DNA from: UBA967 sp044375555
Lineage (GTDB): Bacteria; Verrucomicrobiota; Verrucomicrobiia; Chthoniobacterales; Terrimicrobiaceae
Direction of reading: 5' to 3'
DNA length: 32,366 bases
NCBI GenBank assembly: GCA_044375555.1
Contig: JBILML010000030.1
Span: forward strand, 1 to 32,366
Shown here: positions 9,050 through 16,802 of the stretch, piece by piece
Position numbering within the stretch: position 1 is the first letter of the stretch
Layout of the letters: each line of letters begins with the position of its first letter
Translations under genes and position numbers: made by a program
Notes under the pieces: generated by a model
Database searches by the model: none
Seen by the model: only the letters and a program-made list of their open reading frames with translations
Told to the model about the DNA's origin: nothing

Positions 9050-10155
9050 AACCATTCAAGGCCATCATCGCTTGCGGGGGAACGGGAGGACATCTCTTCC
9101 CCGGCCTTGCTGTTGCCGAGACGCTCCACGAGCGGGGACACGAGGTTTTGCTTTTTGTTTCGGAAAAAGAAATCGACGCCACGGCACTCCAAGCCCACCC
9201 CGAATTCCGCTCCGAAAAACTCCCTTCGATCGGAATGCCCTCGATGGTTGTCTCTCCGGCGTTTCTTAGTTTCCTGAAGCGATTTTGGGAGAGCTATCGC
9301 CACTGTCGTTCGGTTTACCGAAAATACCGCCCCTCCGTCGTGCTTGGCATGGGGGGCTTCACATCCACCGCGCCGATCCTCGCGGCTCGCTTTGCAGGGC
9401 TCCCGAGTTTCATTCACGAATCGAATGCCATCGCAGGGCGCGCCAACCGTCTCGCCGCGAAATTCGCCACACGGGTCCTTCTCGGCTTCGAGGACTGCCG
9501 CCCGTATTTCAGCGGCTCCTCCTGTGTCGTCACAGGCACACCGGTCCGAAAAAATCTCGGCCATCCGATCCCTCGCGAGGAAGCGCTGAAAGTTTTCAAT
9601 CTCGATCCCTCCCGCACCACGCTGCTCGTCACAGGCGGAAGCCAAGGGGCGAGCGGGATCAACCAACTTCTCTTCAAAACCGCGCCGCTCCTCCCCACAG
9701 AGAATCTCCAAATCATCCACCTGACGGGAAAAAATGACGACCGCCTTGCGGCTGCGAACTACCAGCGCGACCACATTCCCCATTATGTCGCGCCGTTTCA
9801 CCACCGGATGGAGGAGGCCTACTCGGCCGCTGATCTCGTGGTTTCTCGAGCCGGGGCTTCGAGCCTGAGCGAGCTCGCCATGTTTGGTCTGCCCTCGATT
9901 TTAATTCCATATCCCTACGCAACCGACGACCACCAGAAGGCCAACGCCGAGATTTTCGTGCGCGCCGGAGCCGCCGAGTTGATCAACGAGAGGGAAATTC
10001 AACCCGAGGTTTTCTCATCCGCCCTTTCGAAGTGGCTTGGAAATCCCGAGCGCCGATCCGCCATGGCTGCCGCGGCGCGCGAGCTCTCGCCTGAGGCGGC
10101 GGCTGCGAATGTGGCTGATGTTATGGAGCGGGCTGTCACGGAGGGAATGAAATGA
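9046..10155 (+). CDS. murG: UDP-GlcNAc:lipid I GlcNAc transferase
   Basis: Peripheral inner-membrane GT-B glycosyltransferase that converts lipid I to lipid II. It is 369 residues long. The N-terminal G-loop GGTGGHLFPG is near residue 11, a second glycine-rich GMGGFTS follows, then HESNAIAGRANR, the inter-domain VTGGSQGASGIN loop, and the donor-binding region SRAGASSLSELAMFGLPS. The ATG at 9046 overlaps the ftsW stop (ATGA); the frame is open further upstream, but that part overlaps ftsW and would precede the conserved MKPFKAIIACGGTGG start. It overlaps the murC/murB gene by the same ATGA device. Confidence 0.96.
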   Translation: MKPFKAIIACGGTGGHLFPGLAVAETLHERGHEVLLFVSEKEIDATALQAHPEFRSEKLPSIGMPSMVVSPAFLSFLKRFWESYRHCRSVYRKYRPSVVLGMGGFTSTAPILAARFAGLPSFIHESNAIAGRANRLAAKFATRVLLGFEDCRPYFSGSSCVVTGTPVRKNLGHPIPREEALKVFNLDPSRTTLLVTGGSQGASGINQLLFKTAPLLPTENLQIIHLTGKNDDRLAAANYQRDHIPHYVAPFHHRMEEAYSAADLVVSRAGASSLSELAMFGLPSILIPYPYATDDHQKANAEIFVRAGAAELINEREIQPEVFSSALSKWLGNPERRSAMAAAARELSPEAAAANVADVMERAVTEGMK

Positions 10156-12440
10156 GGGCTGAAAAACTCCGCGAGCTTCTGGCGGGTCCGGCTCCTGCAA
10201 AAATCCACCTGATCGGAGTGGCGGGTTCGGGAATGAGTGGGATCGCCGCGCTTCTGCTCGGCCTCGGACATGATGTCGGTGGATCTGACAAAGTGGACAC
10301 CATCGAGGTCGAGAGGCTTTCTAAAAAAGGTCTTCGCTTCTCCTGCCCGCACTCGGCCGAATGCGTGAGGGGGGCTGATCTGGTGGTTTTTTCCTCCGCG
10401 ATCAAACCCGGCAATCCTGCCTACGATGAAGCCGCCCGTCTCGGAATTCCGATGGTCCGGCGTGCCGACGCCCTCGCGGCGGTGATGGCCTCCAAGCAAG
10501 GAATCATCGTTTGTGGAATGCATGGCAAGACGACCACCTCCTCCATGGCCGCGCACTTGCTTCGCGCCGCTGGACTCAAACCCTCGCACTATGTCGGGGC
10601 GGAAATCCCGATCCTCGGCACCAATGCCCGTTGGGATTCGGAGGGGGCATTTTTTGTCGCGGAGGGGGACGAAAGTGATGGGACACTGGTGAACTACCAT
10701 CCTCGCCATGCGATCGTTTTAAATATCGAGCCCGAGCATCTCGATTACTACGAGGATCTCGCCGCGATCGATGCCGTTTATCAGCGCCTCGTCTCTCAGA
10801 CATCCGGGAGCATTATTTACTGTGCTGATGATCGGGGGGCTTCCCGCGTTTGCTCCGAAAATCCCCGCGCCATTTCTTACGGGCATTCCCCGAATGCGCG
10901 TTACCGAATCGTCGATTTGACGACGAAAAATTTCTGCTCCTATTTTCGCGTCCAGCGCGGCGACGAAATCCTCGGAGAGATAATTCTTAACATCCCTGGC
11001 GCGCACAATGCCCTCAATTCCCTAGCCGCCATCGCCCTCGCCACAGAGATCGGAGTTCCTTTCGACAAAATTTCCTCCGCAATGGAAACCTTCCGAGGGG
11101 CTCGGCGTCGGTTCGAAATTCTTTACGGCAGCCCCCGCCAGATCGTCGTGGATGACTACGGTCACCATCCCACGGAAATCGCCGCCACGATCGCCACCGC
11201 CCGCACGGGGCCAAACAAGCGAGTCGTCGTGATGTTTCAGCCGCACCGGTTCACTCGGACGCAGGCATTGAAGGATCAATTCGGAATGGCGTTTCAAAAA
11301 GCCGACCATGTTTTTATTTCAGACATCTATCCGGCCAGCGAGTCGCCTATTCCTGGGATTACCGGGCAGACCCTCGTTGATTCCGCCATCGCCAGCGGGC
11401 ATTCCTCGGCGCATTCGGTTCCCAGTGTTTCAAAAATGCACGAAGCCGCTGGAGCTGTTCTCGAAGAGGGCGATCTCGTTTTGAGCCTCGGCGCGGGTAA
11501 TATCCACGAAGCGGGGGCCCGCTTGGTTGATGATTTAAAAAAACGCGACCAATTGCAGGGCATCATGGGGGTGGGTCGTATCAAACTTTACGAACCACTT
11601 TCCAAACACACGACGATGCGTGTCGGAGGCCCCGCGCAATTCTGGGCGGAGCCTGAAACCGAGGAGGGGTTTGCTGACCTCGTGAGGTTTTGTTTCGACG
11701 AAAACATCCCATTAATGGTCATGGGCCGTGGGTCGAATCTGCTCGTGCGCGACGGGGGAATCCCCGGCGTGGTGGTCCATCTTGCCCGCGGCGAGTTCGC
11801 ACATCACGAAATCCAAGGAATGGAAATTTCCGCCGGAGTGGGAGTGAAATTCAAACAACTCACCGGACTGGCCCGCACGGCTGGGATCGCTGGCTTTGAG
11901 TGGATGGAGGGCATCCCGGGAAACCTCGGCGGCGGACTCCGAATGAATGCCGGCGCGATGGGCATTCAGACCTTCGATCAAGTGGTTCGCATCCGCTTCT
12001 GCGATCAGGACGGAAATATTTTTACCAAGACCCCTGCCGAGATCGAAGTCCACTACCGGAATGTTCCCATGCTTCGGCAGAACTTCGCCCTCTCCGCCGT
12101 ATTGCGAGGTCAGCCTGGGACGGCCGGGGAGATTGATTCCGCGATCGCCGCGTCGGTCGCCAAACGGCGTTCCAGCCAGCCCGTGGCCGCGAGCGCGGGA
12201 TGCATTTTCAAAAATCCCGCAGAAATTCCGGCTGGCCGCCTCATCGAGGAACTGGGTTTAAAAAACCATACCGTCGGTGCGGCCCGTGTGTCTGAAGTCC
12301 ACGGAAATTTCATTGTCAACGACGGGGGAGCGAGCGCCTCGGACATCCTCGCTTTGATTGGTGAAATCCAAAAAACCGCCAAAGAAAAACGGGGTATCAC
12401 CCTCGAAACCGAGGTCCAAATCACAGGGGTCGATTTATGA
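10152..12440 (+). CDS. murC-murB: Bifunctional MurC-MurB fusion (UDP-MurNAc--L-alanine ligase / UDP-MurNAc dehydrogenase)
   Basis: A single 762-residue frame joins two enzymes acting consecutively on UDP-sugars. Residues 1 to about 460 are MurC: the GVAGSGMSGIAALLLGLGHD Rossmann start, an ATPase loop GMHGKTTTSS (Lys126), HNALNSLAAIA and FQPHRFTRT. Residues from about 470 to 762 are MurB: KHTTMRVGGPAQFW (FAD-binding), GRGSNLLV, GIPGNLGGGLRMNAGAMG and SAGCIFKNP near 681-689. Cys684 occupies the position of the general-acid serine (Ser229) of E. coli MurB; cysteine or serine there occurs in the family. MurB makes UDP-MurNAc, which MurC then loads with L-alanine, so the fusion pairs consecutive steps, although the later enzyme is N-terminal. 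No stop or frameshift lies at the join. Confidence 0.95.
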   Translation: MRAEKLRELLAGPAPAKIHLIGVAGSGMSGIAALLLGLGHDVGGSDKVDTIEVERLSKKGLRFSCPHSAECVRGADLVVFSSAIKPGNPAYDEAARLGIPMVRRADALAAVMASKQGIIVCGMHGKTTTSSMAAHLLRAAGLKPSHYVGAEIPILGTNARWDSEGAFFVAEGDESDGTLVNYHPRHAIVLNIEPEHLDYYEDLAAIDAVYQRLVSQTSGSIIYCADDRGASRVCSENPRAISYGHSPNARYRIVDLTTKNFCSYFRVQRGDEILGEIILNIPGAHNALNSLAAIALATEIGVPFDKISSAMETFRGARRRFEILYGSPRQIVVDDYGHHPTEIAATIATARTGPNKRVVVMFQPHRFTRTQALKDQFGMAFQKADHVFISDIYPASESPIPGITGQTLVDSAIASGHSSAHSVPSVSKMHEAAGAVLEEGDLVLSLGAGNIHEAGARLVDDLKKRDQLQGIMGVGRIKLYEPLSKHTTMRVGGPAQFWAEPETEEGFADLVRFCFDENIPLMVMGRGSNLLVRDGGIPGVVVHLARGEFAHHEIQGMEISAGVGVKFKQLTGLARTAGIAGFEWMEGIPGNLGGGLRMNAGAMGIQTFDQVVRIRFCDQDGNIFTKTPAEIEVHYRNVPMLRQNFALSAVLRGQPGTAGEIDSAIAASVAKRRSSQPVAASAGCIFKNPAEIPAGRLIEELGLKNHTVGAARVSEVHGNFIVNDGGASASDILALIGEIQKTAKEKRGITLETEVQITGVDL

Positions 12441-13360
12441 ATTCAAAATATTCCGGAATCTTGCGCGGTAAGAAGGTCGCTCTTCTCATGGGCGGCCCGG
12501 GCAAGGAACGCCCCGTCTCGCTGAACTCCGGCGCGGCAGTGGCCAGAGCGCTCCGTCAACTCGGTGCGGAGGTCTCGGAAATCGATGTTGCGGGACGGAA
12601 TTTCTCGATCCCTGAAAAGACCGATCTCGCGTTCAATATGATCCACGGAACATTTGGCGAGGATGGCGAGCTGCAGGCGATCCTCGACAATCTTGGGGTT
12701 CCCTACACCGGCGAGGGGGAAGTTGGCAGCCGATTGGCTTTCGACAAAATCGCCAGCAAACGGAAATTTGACGAAGCCAGCGTGCCGAATGCTCGTTGGG
12801 AAATCCTTGGGCTTGGCGAAAAGCCCACCATTCCTCTCCCGCTCGTGGCAAAACCTCCCCGTGAGGGATCCAGCGTAGGCGTCCATATCGTTCTGAAACC
12901 CGAAGAACTCGATGCCGCTCTAGAGGACTGCTTCGCACGCGACAACGAAGTGCTCATCGAGGAGTTTGTGAATGGCAGGGAATTAACGGTCGGCATCGTG
13001 GGCGGAGTCGCCCTTCCAGTCGTCGAAATCGTGCCCAAGGTCGATTTTTACAGCTACGAGAACAAATACACGAAGGGCAACTCGGACTACTTCTGCCCGG
13101 CACGCCTCGATGAAGCAACCACTCGCTCCGTCCAAGTCGCGGCCTTGGCGGCGCATCGATCGCTTGGACTCGAAGTCTATTCCCGCGTCGATGTGTTGCT
13201 CGATGCCGCAAACAATCCATTCGTCCTGGAGGTCAACACGATTCCTGGCATGACGGAGACCAGTCTTTTACCCAAAGCCGCCGCAGTGTTGGGGCTCGAT
13301 TTCGCATCGCTATGCGAAGAGATTGCCGAGCTTTCACTTTCAGTAAAACGACGCCCATGA
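12437..13360 (+). CDS. ddl: D-alanine--D-alanine ligase
   Basis: ATP-grasp ligase that forms the D-Ala-D-Ala dipeptide used by MurF. It is 307 residues long, the DdlB size. Conserved features are the N-terminal LLMGGPGKERPVSLNSG segment, FNMIHGTFGEDGELQ, the ATP-binding KPPREGSSVGV, the YSYENKYTKGNSDYFCPA omega-loop region, and the C-terminal metal-binding EVNTIPGMTETSLLP. The ATG overlaps the murB stop (ATGA at 12437-12440), and its own stop overlaps ftsQ the same way. The order murC-murB-ddl-ftsQ matches the usual dcw order. Confidence 0.95.
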   Translation: MNSKYSGILRGKKVALLMGGPGKERPVSLNSGAAVARALRQLGAEVSEIDVAGRNFSIPEKTDLAFNMIHGTFGEDGELQAILDNLGVPYTGEGEVGSRLAFDKIASKRKFDEASVPNARWEILGLGEKPTIPLPLVAKPPREGSSVGVHIVLKPEELDAALEDCFARDNEVLIEEFVNGRELTVGIVGGVALPVVEIVPKVDFYSYENKYTKGNSDYFCPARLDEATTRSVQVAALAAHRSLGLEVYSRVDVLLDAANNPFVLEVNTIPGMTETSLLPKAAAVLGLDFASLCEEIAELSLSVKRRP

Positions 13361-14298
13361 GGACCCGCCTTCTCAAAACATCTTCAGGCCGCCGCACTGC
13401 ACGCGGGCAGCGGATGTTGAATGTCAAAATGCGGGCTGCGACGGCGAAGCGGAAACGCCAACAGTTGCTCACATCATTTTCCATGGTTGTGATCGGCCTC
13501 ACGCTGTTCTGCGGTCTGGCTTGGTTTGGAATCAGTCGCACGCTCGACAAATTTTTCTTCTCCAACCCAGCCTACAATGTCGTGGAGTTGGACCTGGAAT
13601 TGGATGGGATCATGACGCCCGAAGACCTCCGTGAGGAAACAGGAATCCTCGAGGGAAAGAACATCTTCAAACTCAATATCAACAAAGCCGACCGCCATCT
13701 TCGGGCGATTCCAATGGTGGCCGATGTGACGATCGAGCGGGTCCTGCCGGACCGGATGCGCGTCGTTTTGAAATCTCGCGAGCCGGTGTCCTGGGTTTCG
13801 TCATCGAACGATCCCTCCGCGGCCTACGATGTCTCGACGATGCTTCTTGTGGACGCCTCGGGTTTCCTGATGAAGCCCCGTTTGATTCCCCAGGAATTTC
13901 ATAGCTTGCCTGTTATTTATGGAGTGAATCCTGAAGATATTTACGAGGGGAAGCCGCTCCAGAGTGACGACTTGAAAAAAGCGATCGCGCTCCTGGATGA
14001 AGCCTCCGCCCGCCCCGATTCTTTGGTCCGGATTCGTTCGCTGAATATTTCCAAGGGCTACTGCATCGATGCGCTCACGGATCAGAATGCGCGTGTGAAA
14101 TTCGGGCGCTCGGATTTTCACCAGCAAATCGACAAGCTCCACCGCCTTCTGGAACATTGCCGTGATACGGGTCGCGAGCTGGATTCGGTGAATCTCATGG
14201 TGACGAAAAACACCCCTGTCAAATTTGTCATGGCTGCTTTGCCGCCCAGTGTGAGCAAAAAAAGTGAGGCGATTTCAAAAACCAAACGGAAAAACTGA
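13357..14298 (+). CDS. ftsQ: Cell division protein FtsQ/DivIB-like
   Basis: Bitopic inner-membrane protein that links early cytoplasmic and late periplasmic division proteins. It is 313 residues from the ATG that overlaps the ddl stop; an upstream in-frame ATG at 13312 would reach into ddl and is less likely. The N-terminus is strongly basic (many Arg/Lys up to residue 35), followed by one membrane helix (about 39-58) and a POTRA-like region: TGILEGKNIFKLNINK, then PMVADVTIERVLPDRMRV and LKSREPVSWV, which fits the FtsQ/DivIB pattern. The remaining C-terminal part is poorly conserved, as usual for FtsQ. Position between ddl and ftsA supports the call. Confidence 0.9.
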   Translation: MRTRLLKTSSGRRTARGQRMLNVKMRAATAKRKRQQLLTSFSMVVIGLTLFCGLAWFGISRTLDKFFFSNPAYNVVELDLELDGIMTPEDLREETGILEGKNIFKLNINKADRHLRAIPMVADVTIERVLPDRMRVVLKSREPVSWVSSSNDPSAAYDVSTMLLVDASGFLMKPRLIPQEFHSLPVIYGVNPEDIYEGKPLQSDDLKKAIALLDEASARPDSLVRIRSLNISKGYCIDALTDQNARVKFGRSDFHQQIDKLHRLLEHCRDTGRELDSVNLMVTKNTPVKFVMAALPPSVSKKSEAISKTKRKN

Positions 14299-15509
14299 TG
14301 GCCAAGGAAAAAATCCATGTCGGTCTGGAAATCGGAACCACCAAGGTTTGCGCCGTGGTGGCCGAGTGCGGGCGTGATGGCGAGATTCGCCTGCTCGGTG
14401 TTGGCGAAAGCCCCTCGCGAGGCGTTCGCAAAGGAGAAATCGTCGATTTTCAAAATGCTTCGAAATGCGTGCACGACGCCCTCGCGGATGCGGAAGAGCG
14501 CAGCGACCAGGAAATCAAAAGCGTCTGGCTCGCGGTCACGGGAAGCCATCTTGAAAGTTTCAATAATCGGAGCTCAAGCTCTCTGGCGGAGGAAAGTGAA
14601 ATCACCGAAAAAGAAATCGGCGATGTCGAATACAAGGCCAAGGAGATCTCGATCCCGAAGGAAAATGTGATCCTGCATTCGATCATCCAGCGATATTATG
14701 TCGATGGTCAGGAGGGTGTGATCGATCCCCTCGGAATGCTCGGCACCAAGCTGGAGGCCGATTACCACATTATTCACGGGGTGATGACCCGGATTCAAAA
14801 CACGATCCGCTGCGTTAAGGAATTTGATATCGATGTGGACGATGTGGTGGTGAATTCCGTCGCTTCGGCCCAGGTCGTGCTTAGCGATTCGCAGAAACAA
14901 GCCGGCGCCGTGGTAATCGATATCGGAGGAGGAGTCACAGATTACATCGTTTATCACGATGGAGTCGTTCGCCACAGCGGAGCGATCGCGATCGGCGGCG
15001 ACCACATCACAAATGATCTTTGCATCGGCCTGCGCATCCCAATCACTCGCGCCGAGAAACTGAAGATCGAGGAGGGCTCTGCCATGGTCGGAGGCCATCC
15101 CCCCGGAGAAAAAATCACGCTCCGAAACGACACCGGATTTTCCGGCAAGGAAGTCGACCGCGAATTGTTGAACATGATCATCAATGCGCGGGTGAATGAG
15201 CTTTTTAAGATTCTAAAAAAGCGGATCCACGAGGTTGTTCCAGAGCACCTGCTCGGATCGGGAGTTCTTCTCACCGGGGGATGCAGCATGCTCCGCGGAG
15301 TCCGTGAGGTGGCTGAGATGATTTTCGATTCGCCCGTCACCCTTGTCCACGCCCACTCGGTTTCGGGGCCGACTTCGGCATTTGAGAACCCACAACTTTC
15401 GACCTGCATCGGCCTCGTCAAATACGCTCAAGCCGTGAATGCCGACATGCCGGAGGAAACCATCATGTCGAAATTCAAAAAACTCCTGAATTTCAACCTC
15501 GGATTATGA
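14298..15509 (+). CDS. ftsA: Cell division protein FtsA
   Basis: Actin-like ATPase that tethers FtsZ filaments to the inner membrane. It is 403 residues long. It begins with a phosphate-1 loop GLEIGTTKVCAVV, includes the FtsA-specific 1C subdomain (about 85-165), and has the phosphate-2 motif VIDIGGGVTDY and the adenosine-binding GVLLTGGCSMLRGV. The last residues, SKFKKLLNFNLGL, look like the amphipathic membrane-targeting helix of FtsA. Its ATG shares one base with the ftsQ stop (TGATG), and its stop overlaps the ftsZ start (ATGA). Both the membrane anchor and the FtsZ C-terminal peptide are present, so the FtsA-FtsZ contact is probably intact here. Confidence 0.95.
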   Translation: MAKEKIHVGLEIGTTKVCAVVAECGRDGEIRLLGVGESPSRGVRKGEIVDFQNASKCVHDALADAEERSDQEIKSVWLAVTGSHLESFNNRSSSSLAEESEITEKEIGDVEYKAKEISIPKENVILHSIIQRYYVDGQEGVIDPLGMLGTKLEADYHIIHGVMTRIQNTIRCVKEFDIDVDDVVVNSVASAQVVLSDSQKQAGAVVIDIGGGVTDYIVYHDGVVRHSGAIAIGGDHITNDLCIGLRIPITRAEKLKIEEGSAMVGGHPPGEKITLRNDTGFSGKEVDRELLNMIINARVNELFKILKKRIHEVVPEHLLGSGVLLTGGCSMLRGVREVAEMIFDSPVTLVHAHSVSGPTSAFENPQLSTCIGLVKYAQAVNADMPEETIMSKFKKLLNFNLGL

Positions 15510-16735
15510 GCCCCTATCCACACCACGAGGAACCCGCCAAAGAAGCCGTGATCACTTTGATCGGCATCGGAAACGCCGGGGTGAACATCACCGATCGACT
15601 CGCGATGCGTGCCGCTCTCCCGATCCGCACGATCGCATTGAACTCCGACCAGCAGTCGCTCACCGCATCCGTGGCTTCTAAAAAACTGGTTCTCGGGCCG
15701 ATGACAACCCACGGCCTGGGCGCTGGAGGTGACCCGGAGCGTGCGATCGATGCCGCGAAGGAATCCCTCGGCGAATTGCAAGAGGCGGTTTCGGGGTCGG
15801 ATGTCGTGATCCTTTGCGCTGGACTTGGTGGTGGCACCGGCAGCGCGGTGACTCCGTTGCTGGCCAAAATGGCCAAGGAGAAGGGTGCTCTCGTGGTGGG
15901 CGTTGTCACTTCGCCATTCCAATTCGAAGGCCGGCGCCGATCGCAGCAGGCTGCTGAATCGCTGGCGGAATTGGCCCGGCATGTGGATGCCTTGATTCAC
16001 TTTGAGAACGACCGCATGGCCGAACTTGTCGAGCCGCGCGCGGATGTTTCTGAAACTTTCGCGGCTTGTGACGGACTTCTTTTCCAAGCCATCGGTGGGA
16101 TCGTTCGAATGCTTGGCAACCCCGGACCGCTGCCGATTGCCGTGAACGACCTTCTTTCTGTTTTGCGTGCTGGTGCGGGCGGATGCCTTTTCGGTTGCGG
16201 CGAATCGGAGGGCGGAAACCGAGCCCACGAATCTTTGGAGCAGGCTCTTCGCAGCCCCTTGCTCGATCGCGGCCGTCTGCTTCAAGAGGCCGGGAAAATC
16301 TTGGTCCATCTCTCAGGACCTGCCTCTTTGACATTCGCCGAAGTGGCCGCCGTCATGAAGGAAATCTCAAAAAACACCTCCGCTTCGGCCAACCTCTGCC
16401 TAGGGGTTAGCTCGGCTGGGGATGACTCTGCGCCGCTCATTGTGACGATCATTGGTCGCACCGGAGTGGAGGAAAGGAAATCCGCGCCCGCGCCCTCGGT
16501 GGCCATGCCGTCGATTTCCACGCCGCCCCCTGCGGCTCCCGCTCCCCCAGTCGAGGACAAGGTGATCGCGGATCCGGAAGTCGCGAGCCCGACGACTAAA
16601 ACTCAAAAGGTGAAACAGGATTTCCTCCCGCTCGAGCCGATTGCCCGGGGGCGATTCGAACGAAGTGAGCCGACGATTGTCGAAGGCGAGGATTTGGATG
16701 TCCCGACCTTCCTGCGGCTCAAAATCAAAAAGTAA
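15506..16735 (+). CDS. ftsZ: Cell division protein FtsZ (divergent T7 loop)
   Basis: Tubulin-like GTPase that forms the division ring. It is 409 residues long. The GTP-binding side is recognisable: GIGNAGVN near 20-27, NSDQQSL, the tubulin signature GGGTGSA at 108-114, and PFQFEGRRR. The T7 loop, which contacts the next subunit's GTP and normally reads NxDFADV, is instead IAVNDLLSVL (Asp215 is the main acidic residue left). After residue 320 comes a Pro/Ala-rich linker, and the end contains LDVPTFLR, the usual C-terminal peptide that binds FtsA and other partners. It is the last gene of the operon; 67 bases without an obvious T-tailed terminator separate it from the converging gene. Confidence 0.93.
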   Translation: MSPYPHHEEPAKEAVITLIGIGNAGVNITDRLAMRAALPIRTIALNSDQQSLTASVASKKLVLGPMTTHGLGAGGDPERAIDAAKESLGELQEAVSGSDVVILCAGLGGGTGSAVTPLLAKMAKEKGALVVGVVTSPFQFEGRRRSQQAAESLAELARHVDALIHFENDRMAELVEPRADVSETFAACDGLLFQAIGGIVRMLGNPGPLPIAVNDLLSVLRAGAGGCLFGCGESEGGNRAHESLEQALRSPLLDRGRLLQEAGKILVHLSGPASLTFAEVAAVMKEISKNTSASANLCLGVSSAGDDSAPLIVTIIGRTGVEERKSAPAPSVAMPSISTPPPAAPAPPVEDKVIADPEVASPTTKTQKVKQDFLPLEPIARGRFERSEPTIVEGEDLDVPTFLRLKIKK

Positions 16736-16802
16736 CCCCTGGCGCTGATCGCGTTTGGATTTAGGAAATGAGACGCCGCATTCTTGCCAGCGTCCCCTAG
16801 AA

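Noticed and set aside
16736..16802. Bidirectional terminator between ftsZ and the HTH-OmpA gene
   Set aside because: Only short GACGC/GCGTC arms with a 13-base spacer are present and no T-run follows on either strand, so I do not call a terminator.
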